From assembly GCA_033439685.1 (NCBI GenBank), contig JAUEDM010000001.1, positions 5,208,001 through 5,272,000 of the forward strand: a DNA stretch of 64,000 bases, in the 5' to 3' direction. The number at the start of each line of letters is the position of its first letter. Position 1 is the first letter of the stretch. The stretch comes from Apodospora peruviana (lineage: Eukaryota; Ascomycota; Sordariomycetes; Sordariales; Lasiosphaeriaceae). Positions 35,501 to 45,794 of this stretch are shown here, in pieces. Position numbers and translations under genes: made by a program. The notes below the pieces were generated by a model that was not told where the DNA came from, ran no database searches, and worked only from the letters and a program-made list of their open reading frames with translations.

Positions 35501-36124
35501 ATGACTATTACCAATCACGCCGAACCGCCACCACCACCTCCCTTGACGGAGGACAAGAAATCATCAGCCGGCCTCTTCACATGCTGGTTCCTGGTAGGCG
35601 GCACTGGACCGCCTCCCGCTTGGGATAGCTTTCATCGTATGACCTGCCAGCGCGTAGAGAAGCGAAGAGCTCGCGAAGCCAAATCTGAGCAGGCCAAGGC
35701 CGAGAAGAGAGCGGAACAACAGCGAAAGAATGCAGAAAAGGAGCAGAAAAAAGCGGCCAACACGGCAGAGAAATGGGAGCTGAGAGAGGCATGGGCAGCC
35801 ATCATGGGCGGTGGTTGTAAGCGACATAGTATGGTGGATATCTGGGCCCGCACCCGGGTTAAGGAAGCTTGGAAGAAACACGCTGCGAAGGAGCTGTCGA
35901 GCTCACCGCCACCGCAGCAAGACAGTAGTTGGGATGATAATACCGCCAACAGGGACGTTTCTGCTTATACTGGTACCGTCACACATGCCTCTCCCACCAC
36001 TTCTGCCTCTCTGCCAGCTACTCAGCATGCACCATCCCCTGAATCCGCCCTTGAACAAGAACAGACCCAGCATGAGCTCACCCCAGAATCCGCCTCGGAA
36101 CAAGAACCGACCCAGTATGAATGA
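35501..36124 (+). CDS. Hypothetical charged protein with C-terminal Glu/Gln repeats (207 aa, possibly longer)
   Basis: Unrecognised. Starting at the ATG at 35501, the protein has a proline run (EPPPPPPL), a short hydrophobic patch (GLFTCWFLVGG), a highly charged Lys/Glu/Ala helix likely to form a coiled coil (about 55-95: AREAKSEQAKAEKRAEQQRK), and a Trp-rich segment (WELREAWAAIMGGG, VDIWARTRVKEAWKKHAAKE). The tail holds two imperfect repeats, SPESALEQEQTQHE and TPESASEQEPTQYE. The TGA at 36122 is followed in the same frame by a further 82 open codons to a TAA at 36371, beginning PLEKERESTPPP, which resembles another degenerate repeat. A 111-nt GT-AG intron (36115..36225) would remove the stop in frame. 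The true C-terminus is therefore uncertain. Confidence 0.5.
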   Translation: MTITNHAEPPPPPPLTEDKKSSAGLFTCWFLVGGTGPPPAWDSFHRMTCQRVEKRRAREAKSEQAKAEKRAEQQRKNAEKEQKKAANTAEKWELREAWAAIMGGGCKRHSMVDIWARTRVKEAWKKHAAKELSSSPPPQQDSSWDDNTANRDVSAYTGTVTHASPTTSASLPATQHAPSPESALEQEQTQHELTPESASEQEPTQYE

Positions 36125-37642
36125 CCACTAGAAAAAGAGCGAGAATCCACCCCGCCACCACTTAACACTGCCGTTGCCGACACCACTACGACGGAGGAGA
36201 AAAGCATGATAAGTCTGGTCACCAGCTTCAACGGAGAATATCGTGGCCCAAGGCTTCTGAGCTCCGGCGTTTGGGAAGCGAGACATCAAGATCGACAGAT
36301 ACCCGCGCGGAGTAGAGAGAAGTTTGTCGATGAGCAGCCCCCTGACCCTCGGCATATTTTTAATGGTTGGTAATGACCATGGTAGGGCTGTCTGTCTTGG
36401 ATTGGAAGAACAGATAGCGGTAAACCTCCTTGGAATCCTTTCCTCGGCGCCAGAAATTTGCCAATACACACAGTCGTGGAGGTGTATATCAAAATGGGTT
36501 TATCATCGTATATTCGGTGCCCAGGAGAGCACCTGAAAAGGAAGGCCAGGATGAAGGGGATCTACCTAGGGAGACAAGAGCGTAGAGGTATTTGTGAGGG
36601 TATAATGACATGACTACCTACCTATCTTACCAACCCAAACCACAAAAGTTGATTGAACTCATGCACCCGTGATAAGATTGCTGTATTTTGTCCAAGGCTA
36701 GCTGTGCTGAATGTCATCGTAGAAATTCAGTTCGTAGAACCATAACCAAAGAACCACACGAAGCTGGCGGACTGAACCTCACCAACGCTTTCAATCACCC
36801 CATCAGAGGAAAGAGCACGACCATACCTAAATAGCTTGGTACATAACCACGCTATACAGGACAACGTGAGTGTAATCAACCAAGGACAGCAAAGCAAGCC
36901 TCATTATGAAAACCATCTTGTCAATGCTAAGACTTTCATTCCATGCCCCGAAAAGCCAATCTAACACCCAACGAACCGACAATAGTATGTACAAGCATGT
37001 TCTTTTAATCACGCAGAAACCAACTTCCAGTCCAACGGGAAGATTGCGTCCTTCTCCCATGCCATCCTTTGTCCATCCTCCCATGCACACACCACAATTC
37101 CTCGACCCCATCCACATTATGCTCCTAGAAACAAGGATGGTGACAGACGGAACATACCAGCAAACAATCAGCGCACGAGAAAGACAAGGAGAAGAACCAA
37201 TAACCAGACAAGGAAATAAACCGCATGTAGACCGGTTATATAAACAACCCCCTGACGCCATCCATTTGCCGTCGACCCCCGGCCTCCCCCCACCCCCCCC
37301 GGCGCCGCGGCGATAAAAAAGGTTGAAAAAGAAAAATAATGATGAACGAAAACCACGCCAATGCTTTAGAAATAGACGTCTGAGCGTTAGGGTCAGGTTG
37401 ACTGCCTCGATACGCAGGTAGTTTCACCCGGCTTCATGGTCCAAGGTGTAGAAGGCAGATATGGCGGGAACGCGGGTCAGGTCTCCGATACGGCGGAGAT
37501 GAGATGTATCGTTGTCTATGTTTCATGAGTTGTTATGAACGCTGTTTGATCCAATCCCATTGTAACATATCCTGAGACTTTTGAAGGTCAAGGTATAACC
37601 CTAATTGACGGCCTTGCGTAATGATGGGACCAAGTTACGTGA
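36125..37642. other. 1.5-kb spacer; first 250 bp may be coding
   Basis: Bases 36125..36373 may be the last exon or read-through tail of the preceding gene. The remainder should include its 3' UTR and that of the cyclin gene. A C-rich stretch at about 37276..37310 (CCCCCGGCCTCCCCCCACCC) is notable. No other gene is supported. Confidence 0.45.
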
Positions 37643-39256
37643 CTATGAGATCTGGTCGAGGGAGAGATCGGTGTCAACAATGTCGTAGTGCTCGGCATTC
37701 TTCCTGGCCCAATTGCGTGTTATGATGGAAGCTATCTAGATGTTAGAACCCTGATTACAACGGACAACACCGAGCTGGTGACTCTTACCCTTCATGAACT
37801 TCTTGCTGGCGTATTTCTTGAAGAAGGCCTCATGGACGACAGGGCGAGCGAGATAATCGACCATAAGCTGGAAGACCGGCTCGATCTCTTCCTCTGTGTA
37901 TCCGGCATAGTACGCGATAGTCTCATCCTGTGGTGATGTATTAGCAAATGAGCATGGAGTCATGGAATCTGGATGTGGCTTACCCATTCGCCACGATCCA
38001 GAATCAGGCGCGCAAGGTACATAGCCCCGGCCGCAACGTGGCTGGGACGGTAGGCCATAAACCGGTGATCGAGTAAGCTAATCTCCATCAAGTACTTCCC
38101 AAGAGTACGCGACTGAATATCATAGTTATCTGCCTTGGAAATGCGTCGAAGGAAGTTCATAGGGTTCGGGTAGCTTAGGTCGTAGTTGAGGGTGGAGAGA
38201 ATAAAGCGTTCGGCACTTAGGATCTCGGTCTCGGTGAAGCCATCGTCCGCTACGTGGCGGAAGTTGGCGATGTGAGGTGAGAGAACCTCCTCGTACTTGG
38301 ACGCAATGAACATGGCCGTGATGCCGACGAGCTGAAGACGATCAAGCTGAACGACTTTTTCGGAGAGGAAGCGATCGATGGTGTTGACGGCAAGGAAGAG
38401 AGTCTCGGGAAGAAGGTGGAAACGGGTATGGACCTCAATAAGCCAATCGATGAGAATACCACGCGTCTTCCACTCGAGATCGTCTTGGTGTGACATGTAC
38501 TGGGGATTGGGGACAGAGCTGCATTCCAGGTCCCGGAGATATTCGAAGATCTCGTTAGCGTACTCGGCAACCATGAGGGGATCGTCGAGATCCTCTGTAT
38601 CCAAGTCGTTGACACCTTCCGGATACACATATTCAGCAGGCGGCGCAGCCTCGACCACAGGCTCCTCCTCGACAACCTCAACCGGCGCGGGCTTTGGTAC
38701 CGTTTTCGCCTTGTTCTCGACATCTGTATTGGGGTTGTAGACTCGCTTGCGTTGCGGCTCTCCTTCGCCGGCTACCTCCTTGGTGGGATTTGCGGAGGTT
38801 GGAGGATTCTTGCGCTTCGGGACAGTAGAACCAATGCGCGAATTGGGTTCCTTGGGTTCCAGTGCCGACCGTGGCTTCGCAGCCTTCTTCTGAACACCGC
38901 TGGGCTGGGCTAGTTTGGAGACCAGACCGGCCTTACCGACTACCTTCTTGCCATTCGCGACTTCGTTCTTCGAAACCACATTGCTGACATCACCGAGGGC
39001 GGCACGCCTTCGTGCAGCGGGAACGGCGCCAGCCGCGCTGGCGGCTGTCTTCTTTGATTGGAGCGCCTTAGTTGGCATCGCGAGCTCATCAACGTTCAAA
39101 GCTGCCGACTTGGCCCGAGTTATGATCCTGGAGCCACTCGTGCTGTTTTCGTCGTTTTCGTTCATCAACGAACGCGGGTTCTTAATTCTCTGTAGAGAGT
39201 GGGTAAGTAAAGCACTAGACGCGAAGGATTGCTCGCAGAACAAGACTTACCGGCAT
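37643..39256 (-). CDS. nimE: G2/mitotic B-type cyclin (NimE / Cdc13 type)
   Basis: The B-type cyclin binds Cdk1 (NimX/Cdc2) and drives entry to mitosis. Exons are 39256..39251, 39189..37984, 37927..37789 and 37731..37643; introns are 61, 56 and 57 nt; the product is 479 aa. The first coding exon is only ATG CCG, and joining gives MPRIKNPRSLMNENDENS, the usual fungal start. A destruction box RAALGDVSN lies at residues 64-72 (RxxLxxxxN). The cyclin core begins at about 215 (LDDPLMVAEYANEIFEYLRD), with MSHQDDLEWKTRGILIDWLI containing the conserved cyclin-box Arg and Asp, and VNTIDRFLSEKVVQLDRLQL. The second fold contains SYPNPMNFLRRISKADNYD, then YYAGYTEEEIEPVFQLMVDY. The C-terminus ends WARKNAEHYDIVDTDLSLDQ-IS. 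Lys-rich spacer segments lie between the D-box and the core. Confidence 0.94.
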
Positions 39257-40699
39257 ATCTGTGCTCGGAGATCAGGACTATGCAAACAGACAAATGCTAT
39301 CTCGAGCTGCGAGAGAGTTAGCGGCAACGCGTTTTTCTCTTGGGCAAACGTGTAAATAGTACAGCGATGTCGATTCGATAGCAATGGAAGACGCGACGAC
39401 GCAGTTGAGGTCGAGCAGAAAATGATAGACAGATATTACGTACCAAGAGAAAACTCTCTCGAAGGATACAGGAGAATGGTAGTCGGGCTATGTTGTTGTT
39501 ACTATTGGTGTGTAGAGATGCTAGATCGATCCTCGCTCCGACACAGGTGGAAGTTGAAGGTACTGGGTGGCGAGCAACAGGGGACCAAAAGACTAACAGC
39601 GGCGACGCGTCCTCGGTGCAATTAGGGGCCTTTGTCGAAGAGATCACGATCGAGGATTGCCGGCGCGTTGGCAAGGGCCTGTGGTGGAGGAGGTCCAGAG
39701 CGGAGGGCGTCGTGATCTGAGAGAAGGATGTGTTTATGGTGCAGAGGAAAGCTCTTGTTTTTGAGATGTGGTGGTGGAGGATGGAGTCGGGGCTTGATGC
39801 TGGAGCGAGGACGTGTGGGACAAACAGGTACCAGGTTTGACGTGCCTGGCGACCAAGAAGTACCGCACGCTAGCGCCCAAACGCGACGGTTGGCTGACGG
39901 TTGGCGGGTCCTGATGCTGGCGGGGCGACCTCGGTGACTCGGGACGCGTCAAGTGCTGACCGAGTGAATAAGGTGTTATAGGCTGGGATGGACGGAAGGT
40001 AGAAGCTATCGGGTGTTGGAAGGGTAAGTTGATTCAATTGCTGAACTTCTTTGATTTACAGTTTGATATCCGGGAGGTGAAAAAGTAAGAACGAGTCAAA
40101 GGAGACGCACAAACGCGACAAAAATTGTTGGTGTGCGAGCAAAAGGTACAAGCGACAAGCAGGAGACGCGGTGAAGGAACGCCCAGCCAAGTCCTGCTCC
40201 CTTGCCAAAACCCACTATCAACAGAGGCAACGGCGGGGCAACGCCTTCCTGATTGGCACAATGGGTTTGGCCCACCCAGTGACGGTCTGAAGCCCCTGTT
40301 CCTAAGCCGTGCCCGCGTTTTTCGCGCCCAAAGATGTGGCTGCACGCGGCACCACCACACGTCCCCACAGCTCCACAGCTCCAGCGCACTAGCCACAGCG
40401 CCACAGCATTGACCCAAAGTAATTTTCCAGCTATCCAAAATCCACCAGGCCGAACCTTTGGAGTTTTGGACATCAACTCCTGGGTCGCTGCCCGGTTTCA
40501 AATTCGGACGACGACGAGAGGACCGCGCTTTCCAGGCCGTAGTGGGCTAATTGGTTGCCGATTTGATTGTTTCGTCTCAACAACCTGCCTAGGCACCGGA
40601 GTCTGCCTCGATGCTCCGAGAGTAATCGACTCCTTTCGCCTTCCTCCAGCTTATCAGCTCACCCCGTGAGCTTGCGATATCGGACGACGGCACCTCACT
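39257..40699. promoter_or_regulatory. 1.4-kb divergent spacer, cyclin B / RML2
   Basis: Opposed start codons. No gene is supported; the short open frames on both strands do not resemble proteins and lack splice continuity. Probably includes the cell-cycle-regulated cyclin promoter and leader. I could not assign specific sites. Confidence 0.5.
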
Positions 40700-41974
40700 A
40701 TGTTGTTGCAACGACGGCTTCGGCCCCTACTGTCGGGGTCAGTCTCCTCTCTGTGCAACAATGTCGCTCGCCTGAGCATCGCCAGAGCTTATGCCACCCG
40801 ACAAGCCACCATTAAACCTGTGTCCGCGGCTGAGGGCGCGATATTGAGCAATTTCACGCCCCCGGCTGACCACGAGACCGACACGGCTGGCTCGGCGATG
40901 CGAACATATAAGCCGCGCACTCCAGGTGTTCGCCATCTCAAGCGTCCGATTAACGATCATTTATGGAAAGGCCGGCCTTACCTCCCTCTCACGTTTCCCA
41001 AGAAGGGCCACGCCAAAGGTGGCAGGAATAATAGCGGCGTTATCACTGTCAGGCATCGCGGAGGTGGCCACAAGCGGAGGATACGGACTGTCGATTTCAA
41101 GCGATGGGCTCCAGGGCCTCACCTCGTCGAGCGCATCGAATATGACCCCGGTCGTTCCGCGCACATTGCCCTTCTGAGGAACCAGGCGACTCACGAGAAG
41201 AGTTATATTGTGGCGGCAGATGGAATGCGATCTGGAGACGTTGTACAGAGCTACCGAGCGGGCATTCCCAGAGATTTGCTTGACAGTATGGGCGGAGTGC
41301 CTGATCCCGGTATCTTAGCGTCGAGAACAGCGTGGAGAGGGAACTGTCTACCTTTGCACATGATTCCGGTCAACACTGTGGTATACAATGTTGGCTCACA
41401 GCCTCACGGCGGCGCTGTGTTTTGTCGCAGTGCGGGAACATATGCGACCCTTATATCGAAGGACGAGGAAACACGTGACGACGGTTCAAAGGTCATGACG
41501 GGCAAGTATGTGACTGTCCGTTTACAGAGTGGGGAGATCAGGAAGGTCAGCAAAGACGCCTGCGCGACTATTGGTGTCGCCAGCAACATCAACTACCACT
41601 ATAGGCAGTTGGGCAAGGCCGGTAGGAGTCGCTGGTTGAACATTAGGCCGACTGTGAGAGGTCTAGCTATGAACGCATGTGAGTGGCAATTCGCAAGATG
41701 CAATTTATACGACAAGAGGCTCACATTTATCCAGTTGAACATCCACACGGTGGTGGCCGTGGTAAATCAAAGGGCAACGTGCACCCTGTCAGTCCTTGGG
41801 GAACACCTGTAAGTTCCCCAACCTCTTTGCTACTTCTTTGTCTGGACAAAGCTTCTTACACATACTCAGGCCAAAGGCGGTTACAAGACGCGCAGGAAGC
41901 GCAATATCAACAGGTTTGTTGTCACTGCTCGCGTACGCAACATGGGTGTACGGAGAAACAAGAACAACGCTTAG
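40700..41974 (+). CDS. RML2: Mitochondrial large-subunit ribosomal protein uL2m (Rml2)
   Basis: uL2m is the mitochondrial counterpart of bacterial L2, essential for the peptidyl-transferase region of the mitoribosome. Exons are 40700..41678, 41735..41808 and 41870..41974; introns are 56 and 61 nt; the product is 385 aa. A basic, Ser/Arg-rich presequence (MLLQRRLRPLLSGSVSSLCN) serves as mitochondrial targeting signal. The L2 fold has GRNNSGVITVRHRGGGHKRR, the N-terminal RNA-binding motif, and IEYDPGRSAHIALLRN. The C-terminal domain has KVSKDACATIGVASN, GKAGRSRWLNIRPTVRGLAM, then EHPHGGGRGKSKGN carrying the conserved HPHGGG loop, and a basic end (YKTRRKRNINRFVVTARVRN). Without splicing, the frame ends before the HPHGGG block, so both introns are well supported. 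Confidence 0.94.
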
Positions 41975-43268
41975 TGAAAAGCGGATTTGGTTCTGTGTAA
42001 GATTATCAATCAACCCATCTGTACATTCTGTAGAAATATCATATTTGGGAGCAAAGCATCATGATGATGATCCAGTTTACTGCGTACTTTTGGGCGGGGG
42101 TTGCCAACGGCAAAGCATCTTGCCGAGCCACTCGGACCAAGCGAGCCATACGACGGTCCGTGGGTTGCTTTGCTCTCCCAAGTGGTAAGTCAATAAATCG
42201 CTGGCCAACTCTTCCTCTTCCTTGGGCGGAGGAGGCTTCGTCGGGCTCGGCTTTACGTTTAGGCCCGTTAGACTCGCGGATGGGGTGGACCGCACACTTA
42301 AAAGACTGCATTTGATGCGATCATCGATCAGAGTAAAGACGTCAGTCAACTGGCAACACCAGACCGGATCGACAAAGAGCGGATACGATCGTATGGTAGG
42401 ATGGTTTTCGGTGGGTTTTGTGGCCCTGCCGGTGGGTGACGCTGTCAGAAACTCCACCACAACTAACTCCACAAGTGAATTCGTGACGTGAGTCGCAATG
42501 AGAACCCATCTTAGACAAGCAATAGAGAACTTTATCCAAGCCATTTCTACGGATAAGCTCCTTCTCACTGTCGAGGCATATTCACTGCAATCCGGCCACT
42601 CAGGAGTCTGACAACAGCAGACAGGCCTGAGACAGCAGCTGGACACTGCAGACTCCTTTTCAGCTGGTTAAAACTTCAAAGCGTTTACACGGGCACGTGA
42701 CGGGGCACAGCCAGCCCATTTTAGAGCTAGCGCAATGTCGGTACGTACCTCGGACACCGAGAGACAACCTCTTGGAGGGCTGTGTCGCTTGGCTTCCTCT
42801 TTTGCTCGTTTCACGGTACGGATGTATTACAGGTATTGGCGGCGAGCAGATCGGCGGGCAAAGGAGCGGCCAAACACATCGAGGCGCTGGCAGGCTCAAG
42901 GTCTTCTTTTGGCTTTGGGGATTTCTTTGGGATGCCAACGCCGATTGTCCTGTAACAAAGCCCAGGCCCAGAGCGCCACAGAAAACTCGCCATCCCATTT
43001 GGTAATGAGGTGGCTTTGAAAGACCACTGGAACCGCTCGCTCACTTTACACATCCCCATCAGGTAAGCACCTCGGAAAGTGCTCTGGCACTCCAGGCGCT
43101 CATCAGCTGCACTCCCTCCTGCAACTTCCGACCCCAACGAACCGCAGCACACCACAACCAAACTTTATTGCTGCCTGACGCTTTTCGCCCTCCTGCCCCC
43201 GTGCCCCTTCCAGTTGTGTTTCCCTTCAATTCTTTCCTTCAACACCACGGCGCCCCCCGGATGCACGA
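41975..43268. other. 1.3-kb spacer between RML2 and the PAP2 gene
   Basis: No gene can be firmly supported. On the minus strand, two frames between about 42040 and 42320 look somewhat protein-like (for example PKRKAEPDEASSAQGRGR in one, PPPPKEEEELASDLLTYHLG in the other) but overlap each other and have no family match. The last 200 bases before 43269 are C/T-rich, as expected of a promoter or leader. Confidence 0.45.
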
Positions 43269-44827
43269 ATGCCCGACGACTCCGTATATCCCCTCATTCC
43301 GCGCATCAACGCTCGCCCGTTCTCGCTTGCATCCGTAACCCCGACTCAGCAGGCGATGGAGGACCCGCGGCTGTCCCATGGCTCCGTGCCGAAGAAACGC
43401 AAGATAACTTGGGTCGTCGTGACCTCGTATGTCTTTGATTGGGCCATCCTGGCCGTTGCCGCTGTCGTTGGCTACATTCTGGGAGACGTCACTCCGAATA
43501 AACGACCCTTTCTGCTCGAAGACCCCAACATATCGTGAGTTCAATGGTGGACCCATACCTAAGCATGTATAACCTCCAGCCTTGCTAACCACAGTCTCCC
43601 GGCAGCTTTCCCTTTACCGAGCACGAGACCGTACCGCTCTGGCTGCTTGTCTGCTGCAGCGTCCTCGCTCCGATCGTCATTGTCGCCATAATTTCTCTGA
43701 TATTCGTGCCCGGCGCTACGGTGCCTCGAGGCACCCCCAAGTCTCTCATCTGGAGGCGCAAACTATGGGAGCTGCATGTCGGCTGGTTGGGCCTGGCCCT
43801 TTCCATCGTTTCTGCATGGCTGATCACCAATGGCATGAAGAACCTCTTCGGAAAGCCGCGCCCTGATCTTCTTTCGCGATGTCAACCCGACATCGCCAAT
43901 CTGAGCCAATACATTGTGGGGGGCTTCGCCAATACCAGCAGCAACGGCCAGCTTGTCAGTGCCGAGATCTGCAAGAACACCGACAGAGACAAGTTGGACG
44001 ACGGATTCAGGAGTTACCCTAGTGGCCACTCAAGCTCATCTGCCGCCGGTATGTGCTAGAAGAAACGACCTTGTCAAAATAACCTCGTACCACCCAGCTA
44101 AACAGACATTTTAGGCCTCATCTACCTTTCTTTGTTTATCGCCAGCAAGTTCGCGATTACGATACCGTTCTTTGCTGCCCCTTCCCAGGGCGACGCATCG
44201 GCTTATGCAGCCTTTCCGTCGCGCATGCGCCTCAACAACCCGAGCTTGGGCGTAGAATCGTACGAACTGCGCAGCCGGGCCCAGAACGGACGGACTCCCT
44301 CGCCTTTGGATTCGGATTTGCAGAAGCCAGCTCTGCAACATGCCCGAGCTGTCGCAGCGGTACGCCGACAAGCCGCGGCGCCGCCCCTCTACCTTCTACT
44401 CATTGCCATTCTCCCCTTCTTCGTCTCCGTCTTCATTGCCAGTTCGAGGTGGTTCGACTTCCGTCACCACGGTTTCGATATTCTGTTTGGCTTCTTGATC
44501 GGCACCATGTCCGCTTTCTTTGCCTTCCGTTATTACCACTTGCCCATCTCGCGCGGCGCCGGTTGGGCGTGGGGACCGCGCAGCCACGACAAGGCATTCT
44601 GGGCCGGCGTCGGCAGCGATAGTTACGCTACGGAGCACATGCGAAGCCAGTACCGCTCGGGTGATGAGGAGGAGGCCTTGGAAGCCACCTATAGCGCTGA
44701 GAGTGCCGGACGAGGTAATGGTTTGGATAGCAGCGGTGGTACAGGTCTGGCTACTCCTAGGAAGGTGCCGACTATGGACGATCAAGATCATGATACAAGA
44801 TATGTGGGTGCCTCTGGTAGAATCTAG
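43269..44827 (+). CDS. PAP2-family lipid phosphate phosphatase (Dpp1/Lpp1-like)
   Basis: Integral membrane phosphatase of the type that dephosphorylates phosphatidate, lysophosphatidate or diacylglycerol pyrophosphate. Exons are 43269..43534, 43606..44048 and 44115..44827; introns are 71 and 66 nt; the product is 473 aa. The three catalytic motifs are intact: K167-x6-R174-P175 (KNLFGKPRP), PSGH at 227-230 (SYPSGHSSSS) and SR-x5-H-x3-D at 347-358 (SRWFDFRHHGFD). About six hydrophobic segments are visible, including VFDWAILAVAAVVGYILG, PLWLLVCCSVLAPIVIVAII, LLLIAILPFFVSVFIA and ILFGFLIGTMSAFFAF. An inserted loop (about 255-325) is rich in Arg, Ser and Pro. The C-terminal tail is hydrophilic and acidic. 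Substrate cannot be decided from sequence. Confidence 0.92.
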
Positions 44828-45794
44828 GGGAAATAAGAGGACCTGGACTGGTGTTTTGATGGAAGGGCTCTGTGCAAGGTTTTGGCTTGGTTTTGAGGGC
44901 ATATGCATCGGCGTTGGGGAAGTTGGGATACATACTCTTCTATGGAAGGTTCAACGAAATACTGTCATATAAAAAATGTGCGTTGTATTGTTATTAGCGG
45001 GTTTGGAAATGGCCCCTGGTGCCAACCGGAAAATAGTTATTTTGTCAAAGATCGACTCTTCTTATGTCATGGTAAACTGGATAACTCAAGGTACTCATCT
45101 CTAGAAGGCGCACATCCAAGGCTCCGTGGATTTAAACCATCCTACATAGTGGTCACGATCGCGGTGTTGTATTCATTGGCACAAGTATTCGAGTACCTAT
45201 GATGCTTTGCCCGATATTTTAAGGGTGCAAATAGATTTCCATGAAATTCAAAGAGCAGAGGGTTAGAACAACACTCACTCATACCATGAGAGCCCACGGT
45301 ATCATGTTCCCCCCCTTCTCATTGCATACTACTCAAAGAAAGATACCCCCTTTATCACTCCCTCGCCAGAAAAAAGAAAGCCACATGTTTACCAGCCGAT
45401 TCACAGTAAACGTCAATTAACTAAAAGTGTGATGCGTTCCTTTCCTTCCTTTTTCTCCTCTCGTCCCCCAACCGTGCCTTATGGAATTCTTCCAACCAAT
45501 AACACAACGCTATACTTGACAATAATAAACCAACTTCAGGTCCAACCACAACCATCCAGTTTCCGTCTGATAAACGCCGAAAGAGCAAAAATGAAGAAAT
45601 AAGAAAACGCCTGTGCGCTGCTGCAAGTCCCTGGTTCGGCATTTGGTCCAAGGATCGAGATAGTAGTCCCAAGGCACTAATCTCACATGAGAAGGAATAC
45701 TCTGACGCATTAACACAAGAGATATGATAAGATAAGGTGAAAGAGTTGTAAGATGGCGTGGTCGAGACGGTCCCTTTTCAACCGCATCACCACC
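44828..45794. other. Convergent 3' spacer, PAP2 gene / CKB1
   Basis: About 0.97 kb between two stop codons, AT-rich with A- and T-runs; probably both 3' UTRs. No gene or RNA was recognised. Confidence 0.55.

Noticed and set aside
36906..37316. 136-codon plus-strand open frame
   Set aside because: Composition is dominated by simple Pro/Ser text from C-rich DNA (ends PGLPPPPPAPRR); no supporting signal.
42077..42646. 189-codon minus-strand open frame after RML2
   Set aside because: Start region has no recognisable protein content and a competing frame overlaps; kept only as a low-interest finding for its 3' part.
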